Origin: Kribbella sp. NBC_01245 | GTDB lineage: Bacteria; Actinomycetota; Actinomycetes; Propionibacteriales; Kribbellaceae | DNA length: 64,000 nt | Assembly: GCF_036226525.1 (NCBI RefSeq) | Contig: NZ_CP108487.1 | Span: forward strand, 4,464,001-4,528,000 | Reading direction: 5' to 3' | Shown here: positions 1-7,684 of the stretch, one piece after another | How positions within the stretch are numbered: the first letter of the stretch is position 1 | Layout: each line of letters starts with the position of its first letter | Translations under genes and position numbers: made by a program | Notes under the pieces: model-generated | Told to the model about the DNA's origin: nothing | Database searches by the model: none | What the model saw: the letters and a program-made list of their open reading frames with translations, nothing else

Positions 1-49
1 TATGCCCGGGTTCTTCCACAAGTTCGGGCTGCCGCTTACTTTGCCGGTT

Positions 50-150
50 TAGCGGGTCTGTAGGTAGAGGGCGACGGCTTGGGCTGTTTTGGTGACCATC
101 CGGCGTAGTTCGGCGGGGTTGAACGCGTCGAGGTACGCCGTTGCCCCGCG
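50..150 (-). pseudogene. C-terminal gene fragment, possibly M28-type peptidase
   Basis: An open frame of about 33 codons ends at a TAA at 50-52 and runs back into the stop codon of the next gene at 151. It reads ...FNPAELRRMVTKTAQAVALY... and the pattern (acidic loop, LRRM, then an amphipathic helix ending ALYL) resembles the last helix of M28-family aminopeptidases. No start or catalytic part is present before the PHP gene, so it can only be a remnant. The family assignment is a weak inference from a short match. Confidence 0.25.
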
Positions 151-978
151 TCATTTCGCCCGTATCCAGGAGTACTCGGGTTTCGCGTCGGGCCGGAAGC
201 CGTGCGCCTCTGCCATCGCTGCCGCGTCGGCCAATCCCGCGCCAAGTGCCTGCGGTAGGTGGGCGTCGCTGCCGAAGGTCACCCGTTGCCCGCCTTCCTC
301 GCGCCACCAGGCGAGGATCGTGGCGTCGAGCGGCAGGCGGGTGTTGATCTCGAGCGCTCGTTCGCCGTCAGCCAGGGCCTTGAGGGCTTGCCGGAATTCA
401 TCCTCGAAGGCGTACGGATCGAAGGGGCGAAGGGCATCCGGCCAGGATCGAACTGGGTAGTCGATATGGCCGAAAACGTTGAATGCGTCGGAGCCGGAGA
501 CCATTCGGGGGATTTCCAGGAGGTATTCGCGGAATACGGCATCTGCGGGGTGGTGTGGGAATAGCTCCCATGGTTCGGCGTATTCGTCGCCGTCGGGAAG
601 GCAATGCAGCGACCCAATCACACGATCAAACGTGCCTTTGGCCAGGAGGTCGGCCACCTCGCTCACGTGGCGATGTGGCTGTCCCACCTCCATACCGGTG
701 AGGATCCGGAGATCTGGGTACTTCGCCCGGCATTTCTCAATGGACTCCAAATACCCGGCGAGATCGAGTTCTGGCGCAATGAGCGTGCCGTCCACAACCA
801 GGTGAGCGAACTTCTCAGCCAAAAACCCGGCCCTGAACGGCGTGAAGTCCACATGCTCGGTAAACGCAACCACCGAAAGCCCAAGAGCAACAGCCCTGGC
901 ACACGTCGCATCCATCGCCCCCAGATCCGCATCCCACGACCACTCACTATGCACATGCCCATCCGCAGGAAGCTCCAT
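151..978 (-). CDS. PHP-domain phosphatase, histidinol-phosphatase-like
   Basis: A 275-residue PHP protein, the usual length for HisK-type histidinol-phosphate phosphatases. The metal-binding signatures appear in order: DGHVHSEWSWD at the N-terminus (HxH), TEHVDF near residue 40, GSLHCLP near 122, GHIDYP near 171 and GSDAHLP near 238. These residues build the trinuclear metal site that hydrolyses phosphate monoesters. No histidine-biosynthesis gene is nearby, so the substrate is not fixed by context. The ATG at 978 follows a G-rich stretch that can serve as ribosome binding site. Confidence 0.8.
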   Translation of the reverse strand: MELPADGHVHSEWSWDADLGAMDATCARAVALGLSVVAFTEHVDFTPFRAGFLAEKFAHLVVDGTLIAPELDLAGYLESIEKCRAKYPDLRILTGMEVGQPHRHVSEVADLLAKGTFDRVIGSLHCLPDGDEYAEPWELFPHHPADAVFREYLLEIPRMVSGSDAFNVFGHIDYPVRSWPDALRPFDPYAFEDEFRQALKALADGERALEINTRLPLDATILAWWREEGGQRVTFGSDAHLPQALGAGLADAAAMAEAHGFRPDAKPEYSWIRAK

Positions 979-1277
979 CCCCCAACTATCCCCCGTCCCA
1001 GTGCCACTCGCACGAGGAGCGCGGGCGCCACTCCAGCCACCAAATGGCGACCAACCGGTGGAGGTGGGGTCACTGCACGGCGACGATTGGGCGCAACATC
1101 AACATCCGGATCTTCGAAGGCTTGGGATCCAAAATGGTCCTTTATCGCGGCGATTCGGCGCATCTTGCGCCCCCAACCGTCCCCAAACACATCGCGTCAG
1201 ATGACAAGCCCAACCACACGACACTAGGGGGCACAAGATGCGCCCAATCGCCGCCGTGCAGTGGCACCACCCTCATC

Positions 1278-1385
1278 ATGATCCGCCCTTGCTGGCCGGC
1301 GCAGTGGCGGCCTTCCACCTCATGATCCGTCCTTTGGCGGTCAGCGTGGTGGCGTCGACCACGGCATGATCCGCCCCTGGCGGCT
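1278..1385. repeat. Degenerate tandem repeat, 44-bp period
   Basis: The core ATGATCCG(C/T)CC begins at 1278, 1322 and 1366, exactly 44 bp apart, and each copy continues with a G-rich CTGGCGG-like stretch and a GTGG. The copies are diverged outside the core. They occupy most of the gene-free stretch 979-1410, in which I see no credible coding frame. Confidence 0.55.
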
Positions 1386-1410
1386 GGAGGGTGGTGTCTG
1401 CGGGTTGGGG

Positions 1411-1655
1411 CTATTTCTGGAAGAGGTCTAAGGCGTGCGTGATGACCTCGTCGGGGCGGTCGTCTACTAGGAAGTGGCCGGCGTTGGGCATGTAGTCGAT
1501 GGTCAGGTCGTCTACGTGGGACTCGTGGCCATGTACGAATTCGGGACGCAAGATCGGGTCATCCGCGCCAACCAGAACCCGCGTCGTCGTCCTCAGCCCA
1601 ACATCCATGAACTCACGCGTCGTCCGCATCGACTCCGGAAGGATGAACGACCGGT
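1411..1655 (-). pseudogene. C-terminal remnant of an alpha/beta hydrolase
   Basis: The frame reads from YRSFILPE to a TAG stop at 1411. It includes VLVGADDPIL and NAGHFLVDDRP, the strand carrying the acidic residue and the loop with the catalytic histidine of alpha/beta-hydrolase-fold enzymes (epoxide hydrolase/haloalkane dehalogenase type). About 80 residues remain where a complete enzyme has about 280-300. The nucleophile elbow is missing. Upstream, the sequence changes at about 1655 into a fragment of the palindromic repeat family seen at 7.7 and 28.2 kb. That junction is probably the truncation point. Confidence 0.7.
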
Positions 1656-1710
1656 ACACGCGCGACACAACCAGGCACCTCGCGGCAGGGTTTCCACAAA
1701 TCGGCCCGCA
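1655..1710. repeat. Half copy of the palindromic element
   Basis: The stretch from CACGCGCGACACAACCAGGC through the run ending TCCACAAATCGGCC matches the loop, right arm and tail of the element at 28161-28245. The left arm is absent and replaced by hydrolase coding sequence. Confidence 0.7.
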
Positions 1711-1761
1711 GTCTTGGGATCCGGGGACGCACTCTGTACGACGTACGGCGTCCGCGGCCGC

Positions 1762-1903
1762 GCGGTATCGGCGCAAGGCGGCGGATCAACGCGTCGGTGC
1801 GCGGTATCGGCGCAAGGCGGCGGATCAACGCGTCGGTGCGCGGTATCGGCGCAAGGCGGCGGATCAACGCGTCGGTGTGCGGTGTCGGCGTAAGGCGGCG
1901 GCG
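1762..1903. repeat. Tandem repeat, 39-bp unit, 3.6 copies
   Basis: Units start at 1762, 1801 and 1840 and a fourth, diverging one at 1879. Each begins GCGGTATCGGCGCAAGGCGG and ends CGTCGGTGC. The first three are nearly identical, which indicates recent expansion or homogenisation. Because 39 is a multiple of 3, every frame gives a 13-residue periodic peptide, but no start, ribosome binding site or flanking domain supports a protein. Confidence 0.85.
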
Positions 1904-1987
1904 TCCGCGGGCGACGGCGGCGGGCGTGCGGAGGCCGGGCTGGCGCGACGTACGCCGAAGTTCTGGCCAGCGCCTTTCCTTCCTGCC

Positions 1988-2170
1988 CGCGAGTGGTCGC
2001 GTCTGGACCTCCCGCGGGTGGTCGCGTCGCAAAGTGACCGCTCGTGCCCGGGATCTTCGCGAGTGGTCGCGTATATACGCGGCCACTCGCGCGGAGGGTC
2101 AGACGCGGCCACTCGCGAGGAGGGTCAGATGTGACCACTCGCGGGAGGGGCAGATGTGACCACTCGTGGG
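1988..2170. repeat. Inverted iteron array around a 28-bp palindrome
   Basis: A near-perfect 28-bp palindrome centred on TATATA lies at 2061-2088 (one mismatch between arms). To its right, copies of CCACTCGCG...GGGTCAGA start at 2083, 2109, 2135 and 2160 (spacing 26, 26, 25). To its left, copies in the opposite orientation (CGAGTGGTCGCGTC) occur near 1990, 2016 and 2060. A lone related copy is at 11315-11338. There is no convincing coding frame between the hydrolase remnant and 2237. Confidence 0.75.
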
Positions 2171-2236
2171 CAAGGGAGTGGGGAGGCGGGCGTGGGAGGG
2201 AGTGTGGGGGTTTTGGCGTCGGGGAGGGGGTGGGGG

Positions 2237-2668
2237 TTAGGGGGATTTGGTGGTGCCGCCCCAGGCTTCGGGGGGTAGGTCGGCGATGGATTGGGAGAAG
2301 GTCCAGTGGTGGCCGGCGGGGTCTTGGGCGCTGTACATGCGTTCGCCGAATGCGTAGTCGGTGGGCGTGGTCAGTACGAGCGCATCACGGCTGCGGGCGT
2401 GTTCGTAGTGGGCGTTGACGTCGTCGACTTGGACCATCGTCGACTGCGCGTACGGATCGCCAGGGGTTGGCGTTGTGCGGCCGTTCGACGGGTCGGCGTC
2501 GGCGATGACGACGATGCCGTTGCCGAGGCGGATGCGGGCGCGGTGGTTGCCGACTCGCCACATCTCGGTGAAACCGAAGGCGTCGCAGAGCCAGTCCACC
2601 GCGGCGCCCACATCGTCGTACACCAGCTCGGGGACCACGCTCGCCGAGCCCATCGTCCGGTTGATCAT
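2237..2668 (-). CDS. VOC (glyoxalase/bleomycin-resistance) family protein
   Basis: A 143-residue single-module VOC protein. It starts with PELVYDDVGAAVDWLCDAFGF, cited here only in part because this is the beta-alpha entry of the fold, and ends with GERMYSAQDPAGHHWTFSQS, the second half with the typical D-P-x-G-x-x-W signature. I chose the ATG at 2668 because GGAGG lies 5 bases upstream; the reading frame continues further upstream but without a ribosome binding site. Such proteins act as small-molecule-binding or metal-dependent enzymes, and the substrate cannot be read from the sequence. It is divergent from the sugar importer. Confidence 0.8.
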   Translation of the reverse strand: MINRTMGSASVVPELVYDDVGAAVDWLCDAFGFTEMWRVGNHRARIRLGNGIVVIADADPSNGRTTPTPGDPYAQSTMVQVDDVNAHYEHARSRDALVLTTPTDYAFGERMYSAQDPAGHHWTFSQSIADLPPEAWGGTTKSP

Positions 2669-2822
2669 CGAACCTCCAGCACCGTGAACCAGAGCCACCA
2701 GTCGACCAGAGAGGCCGTTTGACGTCTTGAACATATGGGAGCCGCGCGGACCCGGGCAGAGCGGACTCACGGGTTCGGCGTCGGTCTGGTTGGAATTCAC
2801 CGGAAAAGGTTGCAAAAGGGTG

Positions 2823-2838
2823 ACAACGAAACCGTTGT
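2823..2838. promoter_or_regulatory. 6-bp inverted repeat upstream of importer promoter
   Basis: ACAACG and CGTTGT flank a 4-base AAAC spacer, about 11 bp upstream of the -35 box of the importer promoter. This position suits an activator or second repressor site. No regulator is assigned. Confidence 0.35.
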
Positions 2839-2848
2839 AGCTCCGGGG

Positions 2849-2876
2849 TTGACGTGCGCAAAGTTAGCGCTAACAT
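2849..2876 (+). promoter_or_regulatory. Promoter of the sugar importer operon
   Basis: TTGACG (2849-2854), a 16-base spacer and TAACAT (2871-2876). The -10 box is inside the LacI-type operator, so operator binding would block polymerase. The same arrangement recurs at 16818-16845. Confidence 0.6.
2862..2875. promoter_or_regulatory. LacI-family operator
   Basis: The perfect palindrome GTTAGCGCTAAC with a central GC step, typical of LacI-family sites. The same 12-bp core occurs at 16718-16729 and 16832-16843 and nowhere else that I noticed in the window. The likely repressor is the LacI protein at 11459-12580. Confidence 0.75.
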
Positions 2877-2990
2877 TTTGCCGTGCGCAGCTCCGCCCGT
2901 CGCTCACTCGCCGGGCCGGTTCGAGGCATCTGCCGCGGATGCGTGCAACTGGCCGTCGGTCGAGAAAGACCCCGAGATGGAGGAACTGCT

Positions 2991-3989
2991 GTGTTGAAGA
3001 AATTGATGGCGGTCGCGACTGGCCTGGTGGCTGTCGGCGGTCTCAGCGCGTGTGGGGCGGACGAACCGGCTGCCGGTGGCGGCACTGGTGGCACCGCTGA
3101 CACGATCACGATGGGCTTCGCCCAGGTCGGCGCCGAGAGTGGCTGGCGGACCGCGAACACCAAGTCCATCCAGGAGACCGCGAAGACGGCGGGAATCGAC
3201 CTGAAGTTCTCCGATGCGCAGCAGAAGCAGGAGAACCAGATCAAGGCCATTCGCTCGTACATCCAGCAGAAGGTCGACGTGATCGCCTTCAGCCCGGTCG
3301 TGCAGACCGGCTGGGACACGGTGCTGATGGAGGCCAAGCGTGCGAACATTCCGGTCATCCTCACGGACCGTTCCGTCGACTCGCAGGACAAGACGTTGTA
3401 CAAGACGTTCCTCGGTTCGGACTTCGTCGAGGAAGGCAAGAAGGCCGGCGACTGGCTGGTGAAGCAGGCCGCGACCGCTGACGTCAACGGCGACGGTGCC
3501 GTCAAGGTCGTCGAGCTCCAGGGCACCACTGGCGCGGCGCCGGCGATCGACCGCAAGAAGGGGTTCGAAGACGCCATCGCCGCGAATCCGAAGATCACGA
3601 TCGGGGCCTCGCAGACCGGCGACTTCACCCGTGACGGCGGCAAGAAGGTGATGGAGTCCTTCCTGAACGCCCACAAGGATGTCGACGTCGTTTTCGCCCA
3701 CAACGACGACATGGGGCTCGGCGCCATCGAGGCGATCGAGGCGGCCGGCCGCAAGCCCGGCAAGGACATCAAGATCATCACGATCGACGCGGTCAAGGAC
3801 GGTATGACCGCACTCGCCGCCGGCAAGATCGACTACATCGTCGAGTGCAACCCGCTGCTCGGCCCGCAACTGATGGACCTGGCCAAGAAGGTCGTCGGCG
3901 GCGAAGAGGTGCCGGCCCGCGTGGTGACCGAGGAGACCGCGTTCGACCAGGCCGCGGCCAAGGAAGCCCTGCCCAAGCGTCAGTACTGA
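2991..3989 (+). CDS. Sugar ABC transporter substrate-binding lipoprotein
   Basis: A 332-residue periplasmic-binding protein of the ribose/galactofuranose (YtfQ-like) group. The N-terminus has a lipoprotein signal with lipobox LSAC (Cys21). The mature part shows the two-lobe fold markers TITMGFAQVGAESGWR, DVIAFSPVV, NIPVILTDR and DVVFAHNDDMGLGA. The GTG at 2991 is chosen because GGAGG sits 7 bases upstream and the signal peptide begins there. It is the first gene of a binding protein, ATPase, permease, permease operon. The LacI operator shared with arabinan-degrading enzymes suggests arabinose or arabino-oligosaccharides as substrate, which is an inference. Confidence 0.9.
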   Translation: MLKKLMAVATGLVAVGGLSACGADEPAAGGGTGGTADTITMGFAQVGAESGWRTANTKSIQETAKTAGIDLKFSDAQQKQENQIKAIRSYIQQKVDVIAFSPVVQTGWDTVLMEAKRANIPVILTDRSVDSQDKTLYKTFLGSDFVEEGKKAGDWLVKQAATADVNGDGAVKVVELQGTTGAAPAIDRKKGFEDAIAANPKITIGASQTGDFTRDGGKKVMESFLNAHKDVDVVFAHNDDMGLGAIEAIEAAGRKPGKDIKIITIDAVKDGMTALAAGKIDYIVECNPLLGPQLMDLAKKVVGGEEVPARVVTEETAFDQAAAKEALPKRQY

Positions 3990-4013
3990 CCGCTTCGATC
4001 CAATCCCCCGCTT

Positions 4014-4047
4014 GCCGGAGCGGCCGCCCCTCCGCGGCCGCTCCGGC
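4014..4047 (+). promoter_or_regulatory. Intercistronic hairpin after the binding-protein gene
   Basis: A perfect 14-bp stem (GCCGGAGCGGCCGC and its complement) closes a 6-base loop, between the stop of the binding protein and the ATPase gene. No T-run follows, so it is not a standard intrinsic terminator. Such hairpins commonly stabilise the upstream message and lower expression of downstream genes, fitting the excess of binding protein over membrane parts. Confidence 0.75.
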
Positions 4048-4070
4048 ATCACTCACCAAAGGAATCTCTG

Positions 4071-5648
4071 ATGACCCAGGTGACCAGTCCGGGCTCGCTG
4101 GCAGGAACAGCGGCGGCGGTCGTCGAGATGCGGGGTATCTGCATCACCTTCCCGAGCGTCAAGGCCCTGGAGGATGTCGACTTCCGGCTGCGGCCCGGTG
4201 AAGTACATGCCTTGATGGGCGAGAACGGCGCCGGCAAGTCGACCTTGATCAAGGCGTTGACCGGCGTCTACACGATCGACAGCGGCTCGGTCGTCGTCGA
4301 CGGGCAGGAGCGGCAGTTCCACACTCCGGCCGATTCGCAGGCCGCTGGTATCAGCACCGTGTACCAAGAGGTCAACCTCTGCCCGAACCTCACTGTCGCC
4401 GAGAACATGCTGCTCGGCCGCGAACCCCGTCGCTTCGGCCGCATCGACGTACGGGCGATGAACGCCAAGGCGGCGGCCGTACTCGACCGGCTCGGCCTGA
4501 CCATCGACCCGGGCTCCCTGCTGGGCGATCACCCGATCGCGATCCAGCAGCTCGTCGCGATCGGCCGGGCGGTCGCCGTCGACGCCCGCGTGCTGATCCT
4601 CGACGAGCCGACGTCGAGCCTGGACGCCGAAGAGGTCGCCAAGCTGTTCGTCGTGATGAACACGCTGCGCGCCGAGGGCGTTGCGCTGTTGTTCGTCTCC
4701 CACTTCCTCGACCAGGTCTTCGAGATCTCCGACCGGATGACCGTGCTGCGCAACGGCAAGTTGGTCGGGGAATACCTGACCGCTGACGTCACCCAGCTCG
4801 GGATCGTTCAGGCCATGATCGGCCGTGAGCTGGAGACCCTGGTCAAGCTCGAACACCATGTCGAACCGGGCTCCCTCGATGAGAGCGGCCGGCCAGTGCT
4901 GAAAGTGCTCGGCCTGGGCCGCAAGGGAAGTCTCGAAGCCGTAGACCTCAACGTCTACGAGGGCGAGGTGATCGGCATCGCGGGCCTGCTCGGCTCCGGC
5001 CGGACCGAGCTCGCGCGACTGCTGTTCGGCGCGGACACCGCCGACACGGGCACGGTCGAGATCCAAGGCGTACGCCGGAAGCTGCGTTCGCCGCGACAGG
5101 CCATTGCTTCGAAGATCGCGTTCTCCAGCGAGAACCGCCGCAGTGAAGGCGTTATCGAAGATTTGACCGTCGCCGACAATATGCTGCTCACCTTGCAGGC
5201 GTCGCGCGGATGGCTGCGGCCGATTTCGCCGCGCGTTCGCGAAAAGCTGGTGAGCGAATACATCGAAAAACTTGGCATTCGGCCCGCTAATCCTGATGCC
5301 CTGATGCGAAATCTCTCGGGTGGTAATCAGCAGAAGGTGCTGCTCGCGCGCTGGCTCATTACCCAGCCCGAATTGCTCATTCTCGATGAGCCGACCAGGG
5401 GTATCGATATCGGCGCCAAAACGCAGATCCAGCAGCTCGTCTCCAAGTTGGCCGAGGACGGTATGTCCGTCGTCTTCATCTCCGCCGAGTTGGAAGAGGT
5501 GCTCCGGCTCAGCGATCGCGTGGTCGTGATGCGGGACCGGGCCAAGATCGCGGACCGGGTCAACGACGACAGCGTCAGCGTGGCCGGGATCCTGGAAACC
5601 ATCGCCGCCGGTGGCACCGCTGCCGTGGAGGGAAGCCACCATGCGTGA
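4071..5648 (+). CDS. Sugar ABC transporter ATP-binding protein (two ATPase domains)
   Basis: A 525-residue double ATPase of the RbsA/MglA/YtfR type. The first domain has Walker A GENGAGKST at residues 50-58, followed by LILDEPTSSLD. The second domain has the degenerate GLLGSGRTE loop near residue 304, signature LSGGNQQK, and LLILDEPTRGID. ATG at 4071 has AAGGA 8 bases upstream. Its 3' end overlaps the next permease gene by 8 bp, so translation is coupled. Confidence 0.93.
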   Translation: MTQVTSPGSLAGTAAAVVEMRGICITFPSVKALEDVDFRLRPGEVHALMGENGAGKSTLIKALTGVYTIDSGSVVVDGQERQFHTPADSQAAGISTVYQEVNLCPNLTVAENMLLGREPRRFGRIDVRAMNAKAAAVLDRLGLTIDPGSLLGDHPIAIQQLVAIGRAVAVDARVLILDEPTSSLDAEEVAKLFVVMNTLRAEGVALLFVSHFLDQVFEISDRMTVLRNGKLVGEYLTADVTQLGIVQAMIGRELETLVKLEHHVEPGSLDESGRPVLKVLGLGRKGSLEAVDLNVYEGEVIGIAGLLGSGRTELARLLFGADTADTGTVEIQGVRRKLRSPRQAIASKIAFSSENRRSEGVIEDLTVADNMLLTLQASRGWLRPISPRVREKLVSEYIEKLGIRPANPDALMRNLSGGNQQKVLLARWLITQPELLILDEPTRGIDIGAKTQIQQLVSKLAEDGMSVVFISAELEEVLRLSDRVVVMRDRAKIADRVNDDSVSVAGILETIAAGGTAAVEGSHHA

Positions 5649-6669
5649 GATTCTGCGTAAGCCCTTGTTCTGGCCGGCGTTGGCGTTGGTGCTGCTGATC
5701 GTGTTGAACACGGCCATCACGCCTTCTTTTCTTGCCATTCGGATGCAGGACGGCCACTTGTTCGGCAGTCTGATCGACATCCTGCGGAACGGCGCCCCGG
5801 TGCTGCTCGTGGCACTCGGTATGACCCTGGTGATCGCCACTCGCGGCATCGACCTGTCGGTCGGAGCGATCGCGGCGATCGCCGGGGCGGTGGCCTGCGT
5901 CTACATCGCCGGATCGCCCGCACAGTCGAGTGCGTCGACCGCGGTGACCGCCATCTTCTTGGCATTGGGGGTGTGCGTGCTGCTCGGGTTGTGGAACGGC
6001 TTCCTGGTATCGGTGATGGGTATCCAACCGATCATCGCGACGCTGGTGCTGATGACGGCCGGCCGTGGACTGGCGATGCTGGTGACGGATGGCCAGATCA
6101 CCACGGTGGTCAACCCGGCGTTCAAAACGCTCGGCACCGGATTCGTCGCCACGCTGCCGCTCTCGATCCTGATCGCGCTCGCGGTCTTCGGGATTACCGC
6201 GGTGCTGGCACGTCGTACGGCGTTGGGGATGTTGATCGAGTCGGTCGGCATCAACCCGGAGGCGAGCAGGCTGGCCGGCGTACGGGCGAGGACGATCACT
6301 TGGATCGCGTACGTCTTCGGCGCCTTCTGTGCGGGTATCGCCGGTCTGATGATCGCGTCGAACACCAGTGCCGCCGACGCGAATAACGCCGGGCTTTGGA
6401 TCGAGCTTGACGCGATCCTGGCAGTCGTCATCGGTGGTACGTCGCTTGCCGGGGGCAAGTTCTCGCTCACTGGCACGCTGCTCGGCGCCATGTTCATCCA
6501 GACCCTCGCGACGACCATTCCGACGATCGGGATTCCGGCCGAGGCCAACTACCTCTTCAAGGCCGTGGTCGTGGTGGCCGTATGCCTGCTGCAATCGCCC
6601 AAGGCGCGCGCGGCATTGCGGCGAAACAGGACCACCGTCCCCCTGAGCGCAAAGGCTGATGCAGTATGA
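5641..6669 (+). CDS. Sugar ABC transporter permease (first)
   Basis: A 342-residue multi-spanning membrane protein of the BPD_transp_2 (ribose/YtfT) family. It has the conserved block GMTLVIATRGIDLSVGAI near residue 60 and IGGTSLAGGKFSLTGTLLGA near 265. The start at 5641 lies inside the end of the ATPase gene, with GGAGG upstream. It would form the membrane channel with the second permease. Confidence 0.9.
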   Translation: MREILRKPLFWPALALVLLIVLNTAITPSFLAIRMQDGHLFGSLIDILRNGAPVLLVALGMTLVIATRGIDLSVGAIAAIAGAVACVYIAGSPAQSSASTAVTAIFLALGVCVLLGLWNGFLVSVMGIQPIIATLVLMTAGRGLAMLVTDGQITTVVNPAFKTLGTGFVATLPLSILIALAVFGITAVLARRTALGMLIESVGINPEASRLAGVRARTITWIAYVFGAFCAGIAGLMIASNTSAADANNAGLWIELDAILAVVIGGTSLAGGKFSLTGTLLGAMFIQTLATTIPTIGIPAEANYLFKAVVVVAVCLLQSPKARAALRRNRTTVPLSAKADAV

Positions 6670-7649
6670 GCACCGTGACGGGCCGGCTCTACCGGTACAG
6701 TCCGCCGGCGAAGTACCTGCCGGTCATCGCGACCGTCGTCCTGCTGATCAGCATGTTCGGCGCGGGATCCTTGCGCTACACGGGATTCGCGGACCCTCAG
6801 GTCATCCTGAACCTGTTCGTCGACAACGCGTTCCTGCTGGTTCTCGGTGTCGGGATGACGTTCGTGATCCTCACCGGCGGCATCGACCTGAGCGTCGGAT
6901 CGGTCGTCGCGCTTTCCACGATGATCGCCGCTTCCACCCTCGAAGCGGGTTGGCCGGCGTTCGCGAGCATCATCGCGGTCTTGCTCTGCGGGACGTTGCT
7001 CGGCACGTTGATGGGCTTGGTCATCCACTATTTCGACGTACAGCCCTTTATAGCCACGTTGGCGGGGATGTTCCTGGCTCGCGGGCTTTGTTACTTGATC
7101 AGCGTCGAATCGATCCCGATCCGCGATGCGACGTTTAAGTCGTTGGCGCAGGGCGCTATTACGTTGCCGGGTGGGTACCGCATCACGCCTAGCGTCGTAC
7201 TGGCGTTGTTGATCGTCGGCGTTGCTGCGTGGGTGTTGCATATGACTCGGTTCGGGCGCACGGTGTACGCCGTTGGTGGTAGCGAGAGCTCGGCCCACCT
7301 GATGGGGCTGCGGGTCGCGATGGTCAAGGTCGGCGTCTATGCGATCAGTGGGCTTTGCTCTGCCCTGGCGGGACTTCTGTTCGCGATCTACATGCTGTCC
7401 GGGTACAGCCTGCACGCCGTCGGTATGGAGCTCGACGCGATCGCCGCGGTCGTCATCGGCGGCACCCTCCTCACCGGTGGGCGCGGACTCGTCCTCGGCA
7501 CGGTGCTGGGCGTCCTGCTGCTGGGGACGATCCAGACCTTCATCTCGTTCGACGGCACGCTCAGCTCGTGGTGGACCAAGATCTCCATCGGCGTACTCCT
7601 CCTGATCTTCGTCCTCATCCAGCGCTTCCTAACCCGCCGCCAGCCCTAA
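6666..7649 (+). CDS. Sugar ABC transporter permease (second)
   Basis: A 327-residue BPD_transp_2 permease (YjfF-like), with GMTFVILTGGIDLSVGSVVA near residue 60 and IGGTLLTGGRGLVLGTVLG near 257. The ATG overlaps the stop of the first permease in an ATGA arrangement. Two different permeases with one double ATPase is the layout known for the galactofuranose importer of E. coli, which takes up furanose sugars. This agrees with an arabinofuranose-type substrate but does not prove it. Confidence 0.9.
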   Translation: MSTVTGRLYRYSPPAKYLPVIATVVLLISMFGAGSLRYTGFADPQVILNLFVDNAFLLVLGVGMTFVILTGGIDLSVGSVVALSTMIAASTLEAGWPAFASIIAVLLCGTLLGTLMGLVIHYFDVQPFIATLAGMFLARGLCYLISVESIPIRDATFKSLAQGAITLPGGYRITPSVVLALLIVGVAAWVLHMTRFGRTVYAVGGSESSAHLMGLRVAMVKVGVYAISGLCSALAGLLFAIYMLSGYSLHAVGMELDAIAAVVIGGTLLTGGRGLVLGTVLGVLLLGTIQTFISFDGTLSSWWTKISIGVLLLIFVLIQRFLTRRQP

Positions 7650-7684
7650 CGCTCCGGGCCAACGGGCTTCCGCCCAATCAAGCA

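Noticed and set aside
1593..2138. Repeat-containing protein genes on both strands
   Set aside because: Both strands are open because the 39-bp unit lacks stops; the frames join the hydrolase remnant and the iteron array without any domain.
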